From: Chthonomonas sp.
Lineage (GTDB): Bacteria > Armatimonadota > Fimbriimonadia > Fimbriimonadales > Fimbriimonadaceae
DNA: 64,000 nucleotides
Reading direction: 5' to 3'
Assembly: GCA_016788115.1 (NCBI GenBank)
Contig: JAEURR010000007.1
Location: forward strand, 1 to 64,000
Shown: one piece after another, positions 29,371 through 37,468 of the stretch
Layout of the letters: the number at the start of each line of letters is the position of its first letter
Numbering within the stretch: position 1 is the stretch's first letter
Notes under the pieces: generated by a model
What the model was told of the DNA's origin: nothing
What the model saw: only the letters and a program-made list of their open reading frames with translations
Database searches by the model: none
Position numbers and translations under genes: made by a program

Positions 29371-30831
29371 TTACGGGGTGTCGCCCTCAAGCTCATAGTT
29401 TGAACTGAGGATGAGGTAATCGAAGAAGTCGACGATCAAGTCGCCATTCAAGTCCCCGTCCGCGGTGCGAACCCCGCTTTCTGCCGGATAGTCCCAGCCA
29501 GGAACGCTCGAATCGAGTTCGTAGACGCCGCTCATGACCAGATAATCAAACAGATCGACCATGTTGTCGTGGTTGCAATCGCCATTGGTGAGCACCGCAT
29601 TGCGGCCCGAAACGTTCAAACCGCCAGTGGTATTGGCTGTGAACGATTTTTGCAGCCAGTGTGAAGCCTTTACGTAGACCACGTAGTTGCCCCCGGTGCC
29701 CTGCTGGGGGTCCATGATCGTGTAAGCACCGGCCGAACTCACACCGACCGTCTGAGTGCTGATGACCTGCCCCGTTGCAACTGATTTGACTTGGAAGATC
29801 GCAGAACTTGGCTTCGCGGCAGAGGCTACAAGCCCGGAGAACGAGAGCTGGCCCGAGATGGTCGTCACGTTCGTATCGACAAAGATCGCGGCTGCACACT
29901 GCAATATGCCGCGCGTGGCATCCGTGTAGTCGTACTGCTCGGCAAATGGAAACGCTTCCGAGGCCGTATTCGTGAAGTCTTGGAGCACATAATCCGGACT
30001 GCCGAAGCCGAAGGCCACGTCGCCGTCGTCGTCCCACTGCCAGCTACTCGAGCTCGAAGTGTTCGTACCCGGGAAGAGCGGCTCGCCGGGCGAGAGCATA
30101 TTGCTCAGCAGTGGCTGGATCGATGAAGGGAAGACGAGCTTCGTGTACTGCCCCACCCCGTCTGGCTTCCCCACTTCGATGCGCAGAGCACCGTTCTGTC
30201 GTGGAATGGGGACCGAGGTTGCCGTGCTCGCCAGGTCGATGGTTAAGATGTGGTTACCCGCAGCGAGGCCATTGAATCGCGCGGCAATGCCGGTCAGCTC
30301 ATGGTCGGCGGCGGGGCCATTACCCGTGTCATCGAACTTGGCAGCGGTGGAGATCTTAAAAATGTAGTCGGCCGTACCGGCGCCAGTCGTCCCACCATTT
30401 GGATTCACATAGACCCCAAGCTTTAGGTAGCGCCCAAATCGTCCCAGGGTCGAAGGCACAAAGTTCGCGTCGTTGACCCACAGGTACTCACGATACGAGT
30501 CGTTGTTGATCCGCTTCGGTCCCGGATGTGCGCCGTAGACGCCCTGGGTGAATGCAGCAAGCGTGGTCGGGCTGGTGCTCATGGAGTCCCAGGCCATGAC
30601 GAGGTTCGGGGCGTTCTTCACGTTCGGAGTAGACTCGATTTGACTCCACTGGCCGATTCGGCCACTCGCGTAGAGGGGTGCAACCGCGCTTGCGACCGAG
30701 GATTTGAGCGACTTCACGGGCACATCGGCCAACGGGAATCGCATCCCTTGTGCGAACGCAGAGCTTGCACTTGCGATCAACCCGCACGCGATAAGGCTCG
30801 CGCCAACGTAAGAAATTCTTCCCTTCATCAT
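29371..30831 (-). CDS. Secreted protein with dockerin-like tail (paralogue 4)
   Basis: A 486-aa exported protein starting at the ATG at 30831 (the next codon is also ATG). Signal peptide: MMKGRISYVGASLIACGLIA, ending around AFA. The body differs from paralogues 2 and 3 and is closer in plan to paralogue 1 (PGEPLFPGTNTSSSSSWQWDD against PGDPVYPGTNPSKSSKWAWID; DYVLQDFTNTA against DYIFQDLTNTA). The tail has DCNHDNMVDLFDYL and DLNGDLIVDFFDYL with a longer linker between them. Thus the cluster contains two subtypes (1 with 4, 2 with 3) sharing one kind of tail. Function unknown. Confidence 0.84.
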   Translation of the reverse strand: MMKGRISYVGASLIACGLIASASSAFAQGMRFPLADVPVKSLKSSVASAVAPLYASGRIGQWSQIESTPNVKNAPNLVMAWDSMSTSPTTLAAFTQGVYGAHPGPKRINNDSYREYLWVNDANFVPSTLGRFGRYLKLGVYVNPNGGTTGAGTADYIFKISTAAKFDDTGNGPAADHELTGIAARFNGLAAGNHILTIDLASTATSVPIPRQNGALRIEVGKPDGVGQYTKLVFPSSIQPLLSNMLSPGEPLFPGTNTSSSSSWQWDDDGDVAFGFGSPDYVLQDFTNTASEAFPFAEQYDYTDATRGILQCAAAIFVDTNVTTISGQLSFSGLVASAAKPSSAIFQVKSVATGQVISTQTVGVSSAGAYTIMDPQQGTGGNYVVYVKASHWLQKSFTANTTGGLNVSGRNAVLTNGDCNHDNMVDLFDYLVMSGVYELDSSVPGWDYPAESGVRTADGDLNGDLIVDFFDYLILSSNYELEGDTP

Positions 30832-30947
30832 AATACAAACTCGAGTCACTCCAGTTTACTAGACCGGTGTGCAGGGGACTATGCGCGAATTACCGGGTTC
30901 GCCCTACGTAAGCAGACTACGGTCCCGACCAAAAGGTTCACTAACGT

Positions 30948-31862
30948 TCACTCGTACGTGATCAAGCCGTGCGAACTTACGAGCTCTTCTAGCCACTCGT
31001 AGCACTCCGAATCGTCACGCGGAGGCACCACATCCGGGATCAAGTACCACGATTCCCAGTGGACGGTTGACTCGCCCGGTGCGAGAGTCACCAGTCCACC
31101 CAGCGACTCAATTTCGAGCATGTCCGTCCGAGTGAACGTCTCGAAGTTACTCCCGAAATCGGGGTAGTTCGCGTCGTCGTGGTAGGCAAATCGCTTTAGG
31201 AAGAGGTTCTCATTGTTGGCATAGGCTGCGTATCCTTGGCTTACACATGCGCCAACCTTCTGATTGTCGCCCTCGATGTTGTGGCGTAGCCGGACCACCC
31301 GGTCACCCCACGTCCAGCGCGGATCCTGCATTTTGGTGTAATGCCACATCACCAGCGGCCTGGCTGGAAGAAGCGCTTCGGTATGCGGACGGGGCGGAGC
31401 CTGCGGGAAGATGCACTCTCCCCCCGGGGCCATGACGGTCACACCCCAAGGAGCGAGCTTGACGCTCTCGCACGTTGAATTGAGCAGCGCGTGGCGGATG
31501 GTGAACCCGTCGAGCGAGTCGATCGGCCGAATGGAAAGGGTCTTCTGGATTCCCACCGGCCCGACCGGTGCGCGGAACGAAGTCCAACCGTCTTCTTCGA
31601 GGATCTCAACCGGCTCATTGTCCGGCTCATAGGTCACGGACGCCCGCTCGGGCGCGACCCACAGCCGGTGCCCCCCGTAGCTGCGATACTGATCACCGCC
31701 CGTCATTCCGCGATGCCGCTCGTACTCCACAAACTCATTAGGGCCTCCGACCCGGCCAAACCGGATAACGCGTGGACCCACTTCGAGCGTGACGACCGCA
31801 TCGACGTCGCCCGAAACGAGCCGAGCACATCGGGACCACCCACCGTAGGGGATGATTTCCAT
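30948..31862 (-). CDS. Galactose mutarotase-like protein (DUF4380-like)
   Basis: A 304-aa soluble protein with the long beta-sandwich character of aldose epimerase-like folds: VTLEVGPRVIRFGRVGGPNEF near the N-terminus, YGGHRLWVAPE, and the C-terminal LAPGESTVHWESWYLIPDV. This combination matches DUF4380-type proteins, which are believed to bind carbohydrates; a catalytic histidine pair as in true GalM is not evident. No signal peptide. The 116 nt between it and the dockerin-tailed gene 4 carry a direct repeat GTTCACT (about 30928-30946) but no clear terminator. Confidence 0.78.
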   Translation of the reverse strand: MEIIPYGGWSRCARLVSGDVDAVVTLEVGPRVIRFGRVGGPNEFVEYERHRGMTGGDQYRSYGGHRLWVAPERASVTYEPDNEPVEILEEDGWTSFRAPVGPVGIQKTLSIRPIDSLDGFTIRHALLNSTCESVKLAPWGVTVMAPGGECIFPQAPPRPHTEALLPARPLVMWHYTKMQDPRWTWGDRVVRLRHNIEGDNQKVGACVSQGYAAYANNENLFLKRFAYHDDANYPDFGSNFETFTRTDMLEIESLGGLVTLAPGESTVHWESWYLIPDVVPPRDDSECYEWLEELVSSHGLITYE

Positions 31863-31894
31863 CAGGCGTGCAGTTTACACATGAGCTGGGTCCA

Positions 31895-32512
31895 TCACTG
31901 CTGGTTTGGACCTTTGAAGCGGACGGAAGCCGGGATCTCGACCGGCATGCCGACCTTTGCCCCTATCTTTTTGAGCGTCCCGGCTTTGAATTCGATGGCA
32001 TAGAGCACCTCTCCATTCGACCGAACAGAGGTCTCATCGTGCGCCTTCATCGTGCGGATCGTTCGAATCGTCTTATCCTCCTTGATGTAGGCGATATCGA
32101 GGTCGATGAGCGTGTTGCGCATCCAGAATCCTAGATCTTGCGGCTCGGGAAACACGAAGATGAAGCACTCCGTATCCTTCACGTCCGAGTCCTTGAGGTA
32201 CATCATGCCTTCCGCCATCTTCATTTCGGTGTCGGTGACGAATGCGGTGAACGTCTTGCCAGCGAGCTTCACCTTCACCGTTTCCAAGTCGTCCATCTGG
32301 AAGATGCGTTCGGTGACAACCCGTCGCCCGGACTTGGTGGTGGTCGCCGGGGGAGTGGCGGGTTTCTCTTGCTTGATCGCGACTGGGGGCGCAGGTGCGG
32401 GTTCAGTTGTTTTCGCAGCGGGCTCGGGTTTCGCCGCGACAGGCGCAATCTCGGGCTCAGTCTGACAACCGGAGGCCAGAACGGCGACGACGAAAGGCAA
32501 CAAAAATTTCAT
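31895..32512 (-). CDS. DUF192 lipoprotein
   Basis: A 205-aa protein with a lipobox LASGC (cysteine about residue 16) and a Pro/Ala/Lys linker to about residue 65. The rest is a DUF192 domain: VKLAGKTFTAFVTDTEMKMAEGMMYLKD, FVFPEPQDLGFWMRNTLIDLDIAYI and VLYAIEFKAGTLKKIGAKVG are its three hallmark blocks. Biochemical role unknown in the family; cell-envelope location inferred from the lipobox. Its start overlaps the leuD stop by 4 nt, so it is the downstream gene of that pair. Confidence 0.9.
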   Translation of the reverse strand: MKFLLPFVVAVLASGCQTEPEIAPVAAKPEPAAKTTEPAPAPPVAIKQEKPATPPATTTKSGRRVVTERIFQMDDLETVKVKLAGKTFTAFVTDTEMKMAEGMMYLKDSDVKDTECFIFVFPEPQDLGFWMRNTLIDLDIAYIKEDKTIRTIRTMKAHDETSVRSNGEVLYAIEFKAGTLKKIGAKVGMPVEIPASVRFKGPNQQ

Positions 32513-33111
32513 ACGAGCGATTCCTTAGCGGGGACAAAAGTCACCATGTTCTTCTCAAACGCATCGATAGCGGCACCATGTTCCAGCGTCGTACCAATGA
32601 GGTCCAATCCGCGAATGATCTGTAGTCGTGTCGCCTCCAAGACCCGGAAGGGGATGGTCTCGCTCCCAAGCTCAATCCTGCAATTCTCAAGGTCCACGGT
32701 CGAGGTTGCGCCTGAGCCTGCTGCAACGAACTTTGCATGTGGCGATTCGTCGAGCTCAAGCAACAGCAAGCCGCAATTGGCTGCGTTCTGACGGAAGATG
32801 TCGCTGTAGCCAGCGGTCTCGGAGGTCGTACGGGCGATGATCACACTGAACCCCGCCTGCTGGATCGCCCAGACGGCGTGCTCGCGGGAGGATCCGCAGC
32901 CGAAGTTGGTGCCAACCACGAGGATCGATGCTCCCAGCGCCTCGGGCTGGTCCAAGGCGAAGTCCCCGCCCCGCACGTCCGCAAACGCCAGTTCGCCGTA
33001 GCCCGCCTTCGAGACTTTGCTGAGGAATCGGGCCGGAATGATTCGGTCGGTGTCGACATGATCACCAGGCAGGACTGCCAAGGTGCCCGTGTGCGTGCTA
33101 AACCCGCTCAT
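32509..33111 (-). CDS. leuD: 3-isopropylmalate dehydratase, small subunit
   Basis: A 200-aa swivel-domain subunit that with LeuC isomerises isopropylmalate in leucine synthesis. The ATG at 33111 gives MSGFSTHTGTLAVLPGDHVDTDRIIP, a standard start for the family. GTNFGCGSSREHA (about residue 70) is the conserved substrate-loop motif, and NCGLLLLEL follows. leuC is not adjacent: upstream lies sepF, downstream a DUF192 gene. Homoaconitase small subunits share these motifs, but length and start fit LeuD. Confidence 0.92.
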   Translation of the reverse strand: MSGFSTHTGTLAVLPGDHVDTDRIIPARFLSKVSKAGYGELAFADVRGGDFALDQPEALGASILVVGTNFGCGSSREHAVWAIQQAGFSVIIARTTSETAGYSDIFRQNAANCGLLLLELDESPHAKFVAAGSGATSTVDLENCRIELGSETIPFRVLEATRLQIIRGLDLIGTTLEHGAAIDAFEKNMVTFVPAKESLV

Positions 33112-33215
33112 AAGTTCATTGTGGCACGGTTGTTGCTGGCTCCCCGCCCAGAGGCGCCTACACTCCCCAGTTCGGCCTCTTCTCCATTCCATCCACTACG
33201 CTGAAAAACAATGAA

Positions 33216-33244
33216 GCCTCGCCCAATGGGCGAGGCGTTTTTTT
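33216..33244 (-). terminator. Terminator after the yggS-sepF unit
   Basis: A 9-bp stem (GCCTCGCCC at 33216-33224, GGGCGAGGC at 33228-33236) with TTCATTGTTTTT following on the minus strand. Seven T also follow on the plus strand, so it could stop either direction, though only minus-strand genes flank it. Confidence 0.82.
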
Positions 33245-33273
33245 GGTGTCAGAGAGAGGTACTCGAATGAAAC

Positions 33274-33681
33274 TTAGTTTCGGACCGCTGCCATTCGGGG
33301 CGACGCCGGTGCGACCTCGACTGTCGCGTGGGGTGGGCATAGCAAGAAAATGTTGTCGCCCAACTCTTCCCAGGTCCCTTCCTCGGCATAGTTCACGCCG
33401 CACATAAAGTCCTTAATTTTCTCGCGCAAAGCGGTATCGGCCGCCGTCAGATTCAGCACTTGCTGCTCGCCGCGCTTGAGACCATCCGCGGCGGCTACGG
33501 CATCTTGGAAAGAGATGATCTGGCGACGCACAGTCACAGCGTATTTGTAGTTCGTGTGCAGGGCGATGCGTCGAGGAGCGAGATCCATTTCTGCGACGTC
33601 TTCGATTGGCTCTTCGCCCATCAGTTTCTCGCGCAGTCGGCCAAAAAAGCCCGGTCGCTCATGCAGTTCCAACTCTTCCAT
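33274..33681 (-). CDS. sepF: Cell division protein SepF
   Basis: A 135-aa FtsZ-binding membrane anchor. The N-terminal amphipathic segment (GFFGRLREKLM) is preceded by an acidic stretch. The SepF core covers about 45-125, with ISFQDAVAAADGLKRGEQQVLNL, then IKDFMCGVNYAEEGTWEELGDNIFLLCPP, matching the family pattern of DF-x-x-G-x-x-Y/A and FLL-x-P. SepF is typical of Actinobacteria, Firmicutes, Cyanobacteria and some others, and argues against Proteobacteria. It follows yggS directly on the same strand, as in the ylmE-ylmF order. Confidence 0.9.
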   Translation of the reverse strand: MEELELHERPGFFGRLREKLMGEEPIEDVAEMDLAPRRIALHTNYKYAVTVRRQIISFQDAVAAADGLKRGEQQVLNLTAADTALREKIKDFMCGVNYAEEGTWEELGDNIFLLCPPHATVEVAPASPRMAAVRN

Positions 33682-33714
33682 GTGTTGCTTCCTCCATCCT
33701 TGGACCTTGATTGC

Positions 33715-34401
33715 TCAAGGGCGCCGGCCGAAAAGTGCTGACCCCACTCTGATGTGCGTCGAACCTTCTTCGATCGCCACCTCAAAGTCTTGACTCATCC
33801 CCATGCTTAGCCACTGCAACTGCGGGTGCCCTTCCCTGAGCACATTCATCAACCGAAACCACGGTCGAGATTCCTCCGCAGTCCGCGTGGAGGGTCCGAT
33901 GGTCATCAATCCCTTCAGACAGACTTCATTGCATTCTAGGACCTTATCGATGAACCTGTCAAGGGCCTCCGGAAAAATGCCTGATTTTTGCGGCTCACTT
34001 GCTACGTTAACTTCGATCAAAACATCGCATTTGGTTTCGCGTTTTTCCAGTTCCACGAGCGCAGATTCGCTTCCCAAGGAGTGAATAACCGAGGCGCCGT
34101 CCGCGATTCGCCGCGCCTTGTTCGATTGCAGATGACCCACAAAATGCCACCGAATGTCGGTCGGTAAAGCCGCACGCTTCTGCTCCCACTCCTGCAACCT
34201 ACTCTCCCCGAAGTCGCGTTGCCCAGCCCGGTAAAGCTCTAAGATCGCTTCGGCTGGAAACGTCTTGCTGACCGCGATGAGAGTGACTTCATCGGAGTCG
34301 CGACCCGCACGCAACGCCGCTCGCCGCGTGCGTCCACGAATCTCATCCAGTCGTGCCGATGCGTCCACTTGAGCCAGTGTACCGACGCCCCTGTCCGCCA
34401 T
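33715..34401 (-). CDS. yggS: YggS-family PLP homeostasis protein
   Basis: A 228-aa PLP-binding TIM barrel that buffers pyridoxal phosphate. The Schiff-base lysine is K46 in LIAVSKTFP. HFVGHLQSNKAR, VNVASEPQKSG, LMTIGPST and LSMGMSQDFEVAIEEGSTHIRVGSALFG are all family signatures. The start is ambiguous: the ATG at 34401 lies only 11 nt from the divergent trpE start, and a GTG twelve codons later would leave room for promoters. It is cotranscribed with sepF, as in Gram-positive division clusters. Confidence 0.94.
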   Translation of the reverse strand: MADRGVGTLAQVDASARLDEIRGRTRRAALRAGRDSDEVTLIAVSKTFPAEAILELYRAGQRDFGESRLQEWEQKRAALPTDIRWHFVGHLQSNKARRIADGASVIHSLGSESALVELEKRETKCDVLIEVNVASEPQKSGIFPEALDRFIDKVLECNEVCLKGLMTIGPSTRTAEESRPWFRLMNVLREGHPQLQWLSMGMSQDFEVAIEEGSTHIRVGSALFGRRP

Positions 34402-34412
34402 AATCGACGGAG

Positions 34413-35885
34413 ATGGTCACCCCAAACCGCGAGAAGTTCCTGGAGCTAAGCGCACAGAATCGGCCCATTCCTATCGTGGCCGACATGCTAGCCGACATGG
34501 AAACGCCGCTCAGCACCTACTGGAAACTCGCGCACGATGCCATTCACAGTTTTCTCTTGGAGAGCGTCACAGGCGGCGAGCAAGTCGCGCGCTACTCGTT
34601 CATTGGCGCGCGTCCGAAGTCGGTCCTTCGCAGCAAGAACGGCCAACTGACTACCAAAACCCCGACGAGTTCGGTCACTACGGCGCTGGAGCTGGGGCAG
34701 GACCCGCTTCACGCGCTTGCGCACGCGATGCCACCCCCTGCCGTGGCAATGGAAGGACTCCCGAAGCTGATCGGCGGCGCAGTTGGGTTCCTAGCGTACG
34801 ACTTCATCCGCTATCTCGAAGAGATCGGCGACAGTACGGTGGACGACTTGCAAATGGACGACATGGCAATGATGCTGTGCGACGAAGTCGTCGCCTTCGA
34901 CCACGCCAAGAACCTTTTGCGCATCATTGTCCTTGCCGACCCAACGCCAGGTGGATACGATATCGCCATCGCTAGGATCGAAGCGACCAAGGCAAGAATC
35001 TCATCGACCCCTCCACCGCTTCCCAGCCTAAGCACAACCGCTGCGCCGGTGACCGCGAACATGACTCAGGCTCAATTCGAGGCCAATGTGTCCCGCGCGA
35101 TTGAGTACATCTCGCAAGGAGACGGCGTCCAGATGGTCCCAAGCCAGCGTTTCGAAACATCCAACCAGGCACACCCGGTCACGCTATACCGATGCCTGCG
35201 CAGTCTCAACCCCTCGCCGTATATGTTCATCTACCGGTTCGGCGATTTCGATGTCGTCGGCGCATCACCCGAGTTGCAGGTCGGCCTTGAGGGCCGGGTG
35301 GCCCGAGTACGACCGATTGCTGGTACCCGCTGGCGCGGAGCCGACGCGGCCGAGGACCAACGCCTTGCGGAGGAACTCCTCGCGGACGAGAAGGAGCGCG
35401 CTGAGCACGTGATGCTCGTGGACCTCGGGAGGAACGATCTGGGCCGGGTGTGCGAATACGGCAGCGTCAAGGTCGGCGAGCTCATGGTGGTCGAGCGCTA
35501 CAGCCACGTGATGCACATCGTCAGCGAAGTTACCGGGACCCTGCGGCCCGATCTCGACGCTTTCGACCTCATCCGCGCGACCTTTCCGGCTGGCACCGTC
35601 TCCGGAGCTCCCAAGATTCGCGCCATGCAGGTGATCGAAGAGCTCGAACCCACCCGGCGCGGGCTTTACGCAGGCGCGGTCGGCTACATCTCCGCAACGG
35701 GGGACTTGGATACCGCGATTGCGCTGCGCACGGTCCTACTCAAGAACGGCAAGGCGTACGTGCAAGCGGGTGGCGGCGTCGTTGTGGACTCCGACACCAC
35801 CTACGAGTACAACGAATCGTGCAACAAAGCCCGAGCCGCTTTGCGAGCGATTGAGATGGCCCACACCGGCGAGTTGTTTGCTTAG
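34413..35885 (+). CDS. trpE: Anthranilate synthase component I
   Basis: A 490-aa chorismate-utilising enzyme that with the glutaminase TrpG starts tryptophan synthesis. N-terminal domain: PIVADMLADMETPLSTYWKL and SFLLESVTGGEQVARYSFIG. The chorismate-binding domain follows about 220-480, with GDGVQMVPSQRFE, the GTRWRG loop, LVDLGRNDLGRV, SHVMHIVSEVTG and the catalytic GTVSGAPKIRAM (about 395). The LLES block with the S-T-Y pattern is the tryptophan feedback site, so it is probably inhibited by tryptophan. It stands alone, without trpG or other trp genes, and converges with a GHL10 gene (4-nt overlap). Confidence 0.95.
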   Translation: MVTPNREKFLELSAQNRPIPIVADMLADMETPLSTYWKLAHDAIHSFLLESVTGGEQVARYSFIGARPKSVLRSKNGQLTTKTPTSSVTTALELGQDPLHALAHAMPPPAVAMEGLPKLIGGAVGFLAYDFIRYLEEIGDSTVDDLQMDDMAMMLCDEVVAFDHAKNLLRIIVLADPTPGGYDIAIARIEATKARISSTPPPLPSLSTTAAPVTANMTQAQFEANVSRAIEYISQGDGVQMVPSQRFETSNQAHPVTLYRCLRSLNPSPYMFIYRFGDFDVVGASPELQVGLEGRVARVRPIAGTRWRGADAAEDQRLAEELLADEKERAEHVMLVDLGRNDLGRVCEYGSVKVGELMVVERYSHVMHIVSEVTGTLRPDLDAFDLIRATFPAGTVSGAPKIRAMQVIEELEPTRRGLYAGAVGYISATGDLDTAIALRTVLLKNGKAYVQAGGGVVVDSDTTYEYNESCNKARAALRAIEMAHTGELFA

Positions 35886-37468
35886 TCGCGGATCGACGTA
35901 CCGATCACGGTCGGATCAAGGATGCGCTGCGACCAGGTGCTGGAGTTGCCAGCCCGATCCACACTCGCAACACCAAAGGCGCGGAGGGCTTTCCCCGAAC
36001 TCTTCAGCGGAAGAAGAATGCTCGTGGTGGTTGCGGGGACGATCCGCTTGGTCCAGGTCGTCCCAACCAGATAAGCCACCGTGTACCAGTTGGCGGCTTC
36101 GCTGCCGAACGGGGTCCAGGCGATTGTCTGTGTGCCGAGGCCGGTGTTTTGCGTGAGGGATACCAATGGCGGCAAAGGCGGAACGCCATCGATCCAGGTG
36201 TACGCCGGGATCAAAGCAGGCTCCTTGTACGTGTTGTTGGTGAACTCGTTGCGAAGCGTCGCCGTGTCTTGGACCGAGGAGATTCGGTAGTGGATGTTGC
36301 CCGTGACGCCAGCGTTCGAACGCGCCAGGTTAATCTGGTTGACCAACTCGGTCACGCTCCATGAGCCCGAGGCTACACTGCTCGCAGCATTGGCCACGTA
36401 CACGTGACGCCCGGCGGTGTTCTGCTGAACCCACCAGTTCATGATCGTGCCGTGAGGCTGGTTGGTGCTGCCAATCGACCAGTAGATTTGCGGGGCAATG
36501 AAATCAATCCAGCCGCTCTGCATCCACTTTAAAGAGTCGGCGTACAACTCATCCACGGCGTTCAGGCCGATCACGGGCGATGGCATGCGCGGACGACCGT
36601 CCCCGGTGATGCCGTTGCTGCTGCGATAGATGCCGAACGGTGAAATCCCGAACTTCATGTGGGGCTTGATCTGCTTGATCGACAGATTGACTGACTGGAC
36701 AAGATCGTTGACGTTTTTGATCCGCCACTCTTTCTTGGAAAGGGTCCCACCCGCGCCTTGGTACGCCGCGTAGGCGTCGGAGTCTGGGTAGTCCACGCTG
36801 TTGTAGGGGTACGGATAGAAGTAGTCGTCGAAGATCACTCCATCGATGTCGTACCGCGTGACGACATCGTTGATGACGTCCTTCGTTTGCTGCGCACCCG
36901 GACCGCTCGGATCGATCCAAACTGAGTTCGCAGTGGCACTCGTCGGGTAGAGGTCCGTGTATCCGGCCTTCTTCGAGATGTGGTTGGCTGGCGTGGTGGA
37001 GGTGCTGCTGCTGAGCGCGCGGTAAGGGTTGATCCACGCATACACCTGAATACCGCGGGCCTTGGCCTGGGTGATCCAATAGGTCAACGGATCGTACAGT
37101 GGGTTGGGCGCGGTCCCAAACGTGCCCCGCAGCATGGGCCCCCAAGGTTCGATCGTGCTGGAGTACAGCGAGTCGGCTTGGCTACGAACCTGGACGCAGA
37201 CCGTGTTCACATTCATGGCCGCGCACATGTCGAGCATGTCGATCGCCTCCTGCTGCTGCTGCGCGGTTGTTCGCGTCGTGTTCGAAGGCCAGTCGAGGTT
37301 GAAAACGGTGGTGACCCACATGCCCCGCATTTCGCGGCTGAAGGTGGGCATCACATTGGTCGAAGACTGAAACACGCTGTCGTTGTTCTTCGAGGTCCCG
37401 GACTGGGCCCACGACGAAACAGCGGTTGCGGCGGCAACCGAGAGCAATGCAAAAGCGCGCTTGATCAT
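35882..37468 (-). CDS. Secreted GHL10-family glycosidase-like protein (copy A)
   Basis: A 528-aa exported protein. The ATG at 37468 overlaps the stop of the upstream paralogue as TGATG. Signal peptide MIKRAFALLSVAAATAVSSW. A TIM-barrel domain of the glycosyl-hydrolase-like 10 family (DUF187) runs about 50-400: REMRGMWVTTVFNLDWPS, VNTVCVQVRSQADSLY, YAWINPYRA, DIDGVIFDDYFYPYP and FGISPFGIYRS. The YFYPYP block with the preceding Asp pair is the likely active-site loop. A C-terminal fibronectin-like domain follows (about 420-528). The carbohydrate substrate is unknown; peptidoglycan or exopolysaccharide is plausible. Confidence 0.9.
   Translation of the reverse strand: MIKRAFALLSVAAATAVSSWAQSGTSKNNDSVFQSSTNVMPTFSREMRGMWVTTVFNLDWPSNTTRTTAQQQQEAIDMLDMCAAMNVNTVCVQVRSQADSLYSSTIEPWGPMLRGTFGTAPNPLYDPLTYWITQAKARGIQVYAWINPYRALSSSTSTTPANHISKKAGYTDLYPTSATANSVWIDPSGPGAQQTKDVINDVVTRYDIDGVIFDDYFYPYPYNSVDYPDSDAYAAYQGAGGTLSKKEWRIKNVNDLVQSVNLSIKQIKPHMKFGISPFGIYRSSNGITGDGRPRMPSPVIGLNAVDELYADSLKWMQSGWIDFIAPQIYWSIGSTNQPHGTIMNWWVQQNTAGRHVYVANAASSVASGSWSVTELVNQINLARSNAGVTGNIHYRISSVQDTATLRNEFTNNTYKEPALIPAYTWIDGVPPLPPLVSLTQNTGLGTQTIAWTPFGSEAANWYTVAYLVGTTWTKRIVPATTTSILLPLKSSGKALRAFGVASVDRAGNSSTWSQRILDPTVIGTSIRD

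Noticed and set aside
30925-30950. Direct repeat GTTCACT as an operator for dockerin-tailed gene 4
   Set aside because: Two seven-base copies are too little evidence, and they lie about 100 nt upstream, next to another gene's stop.
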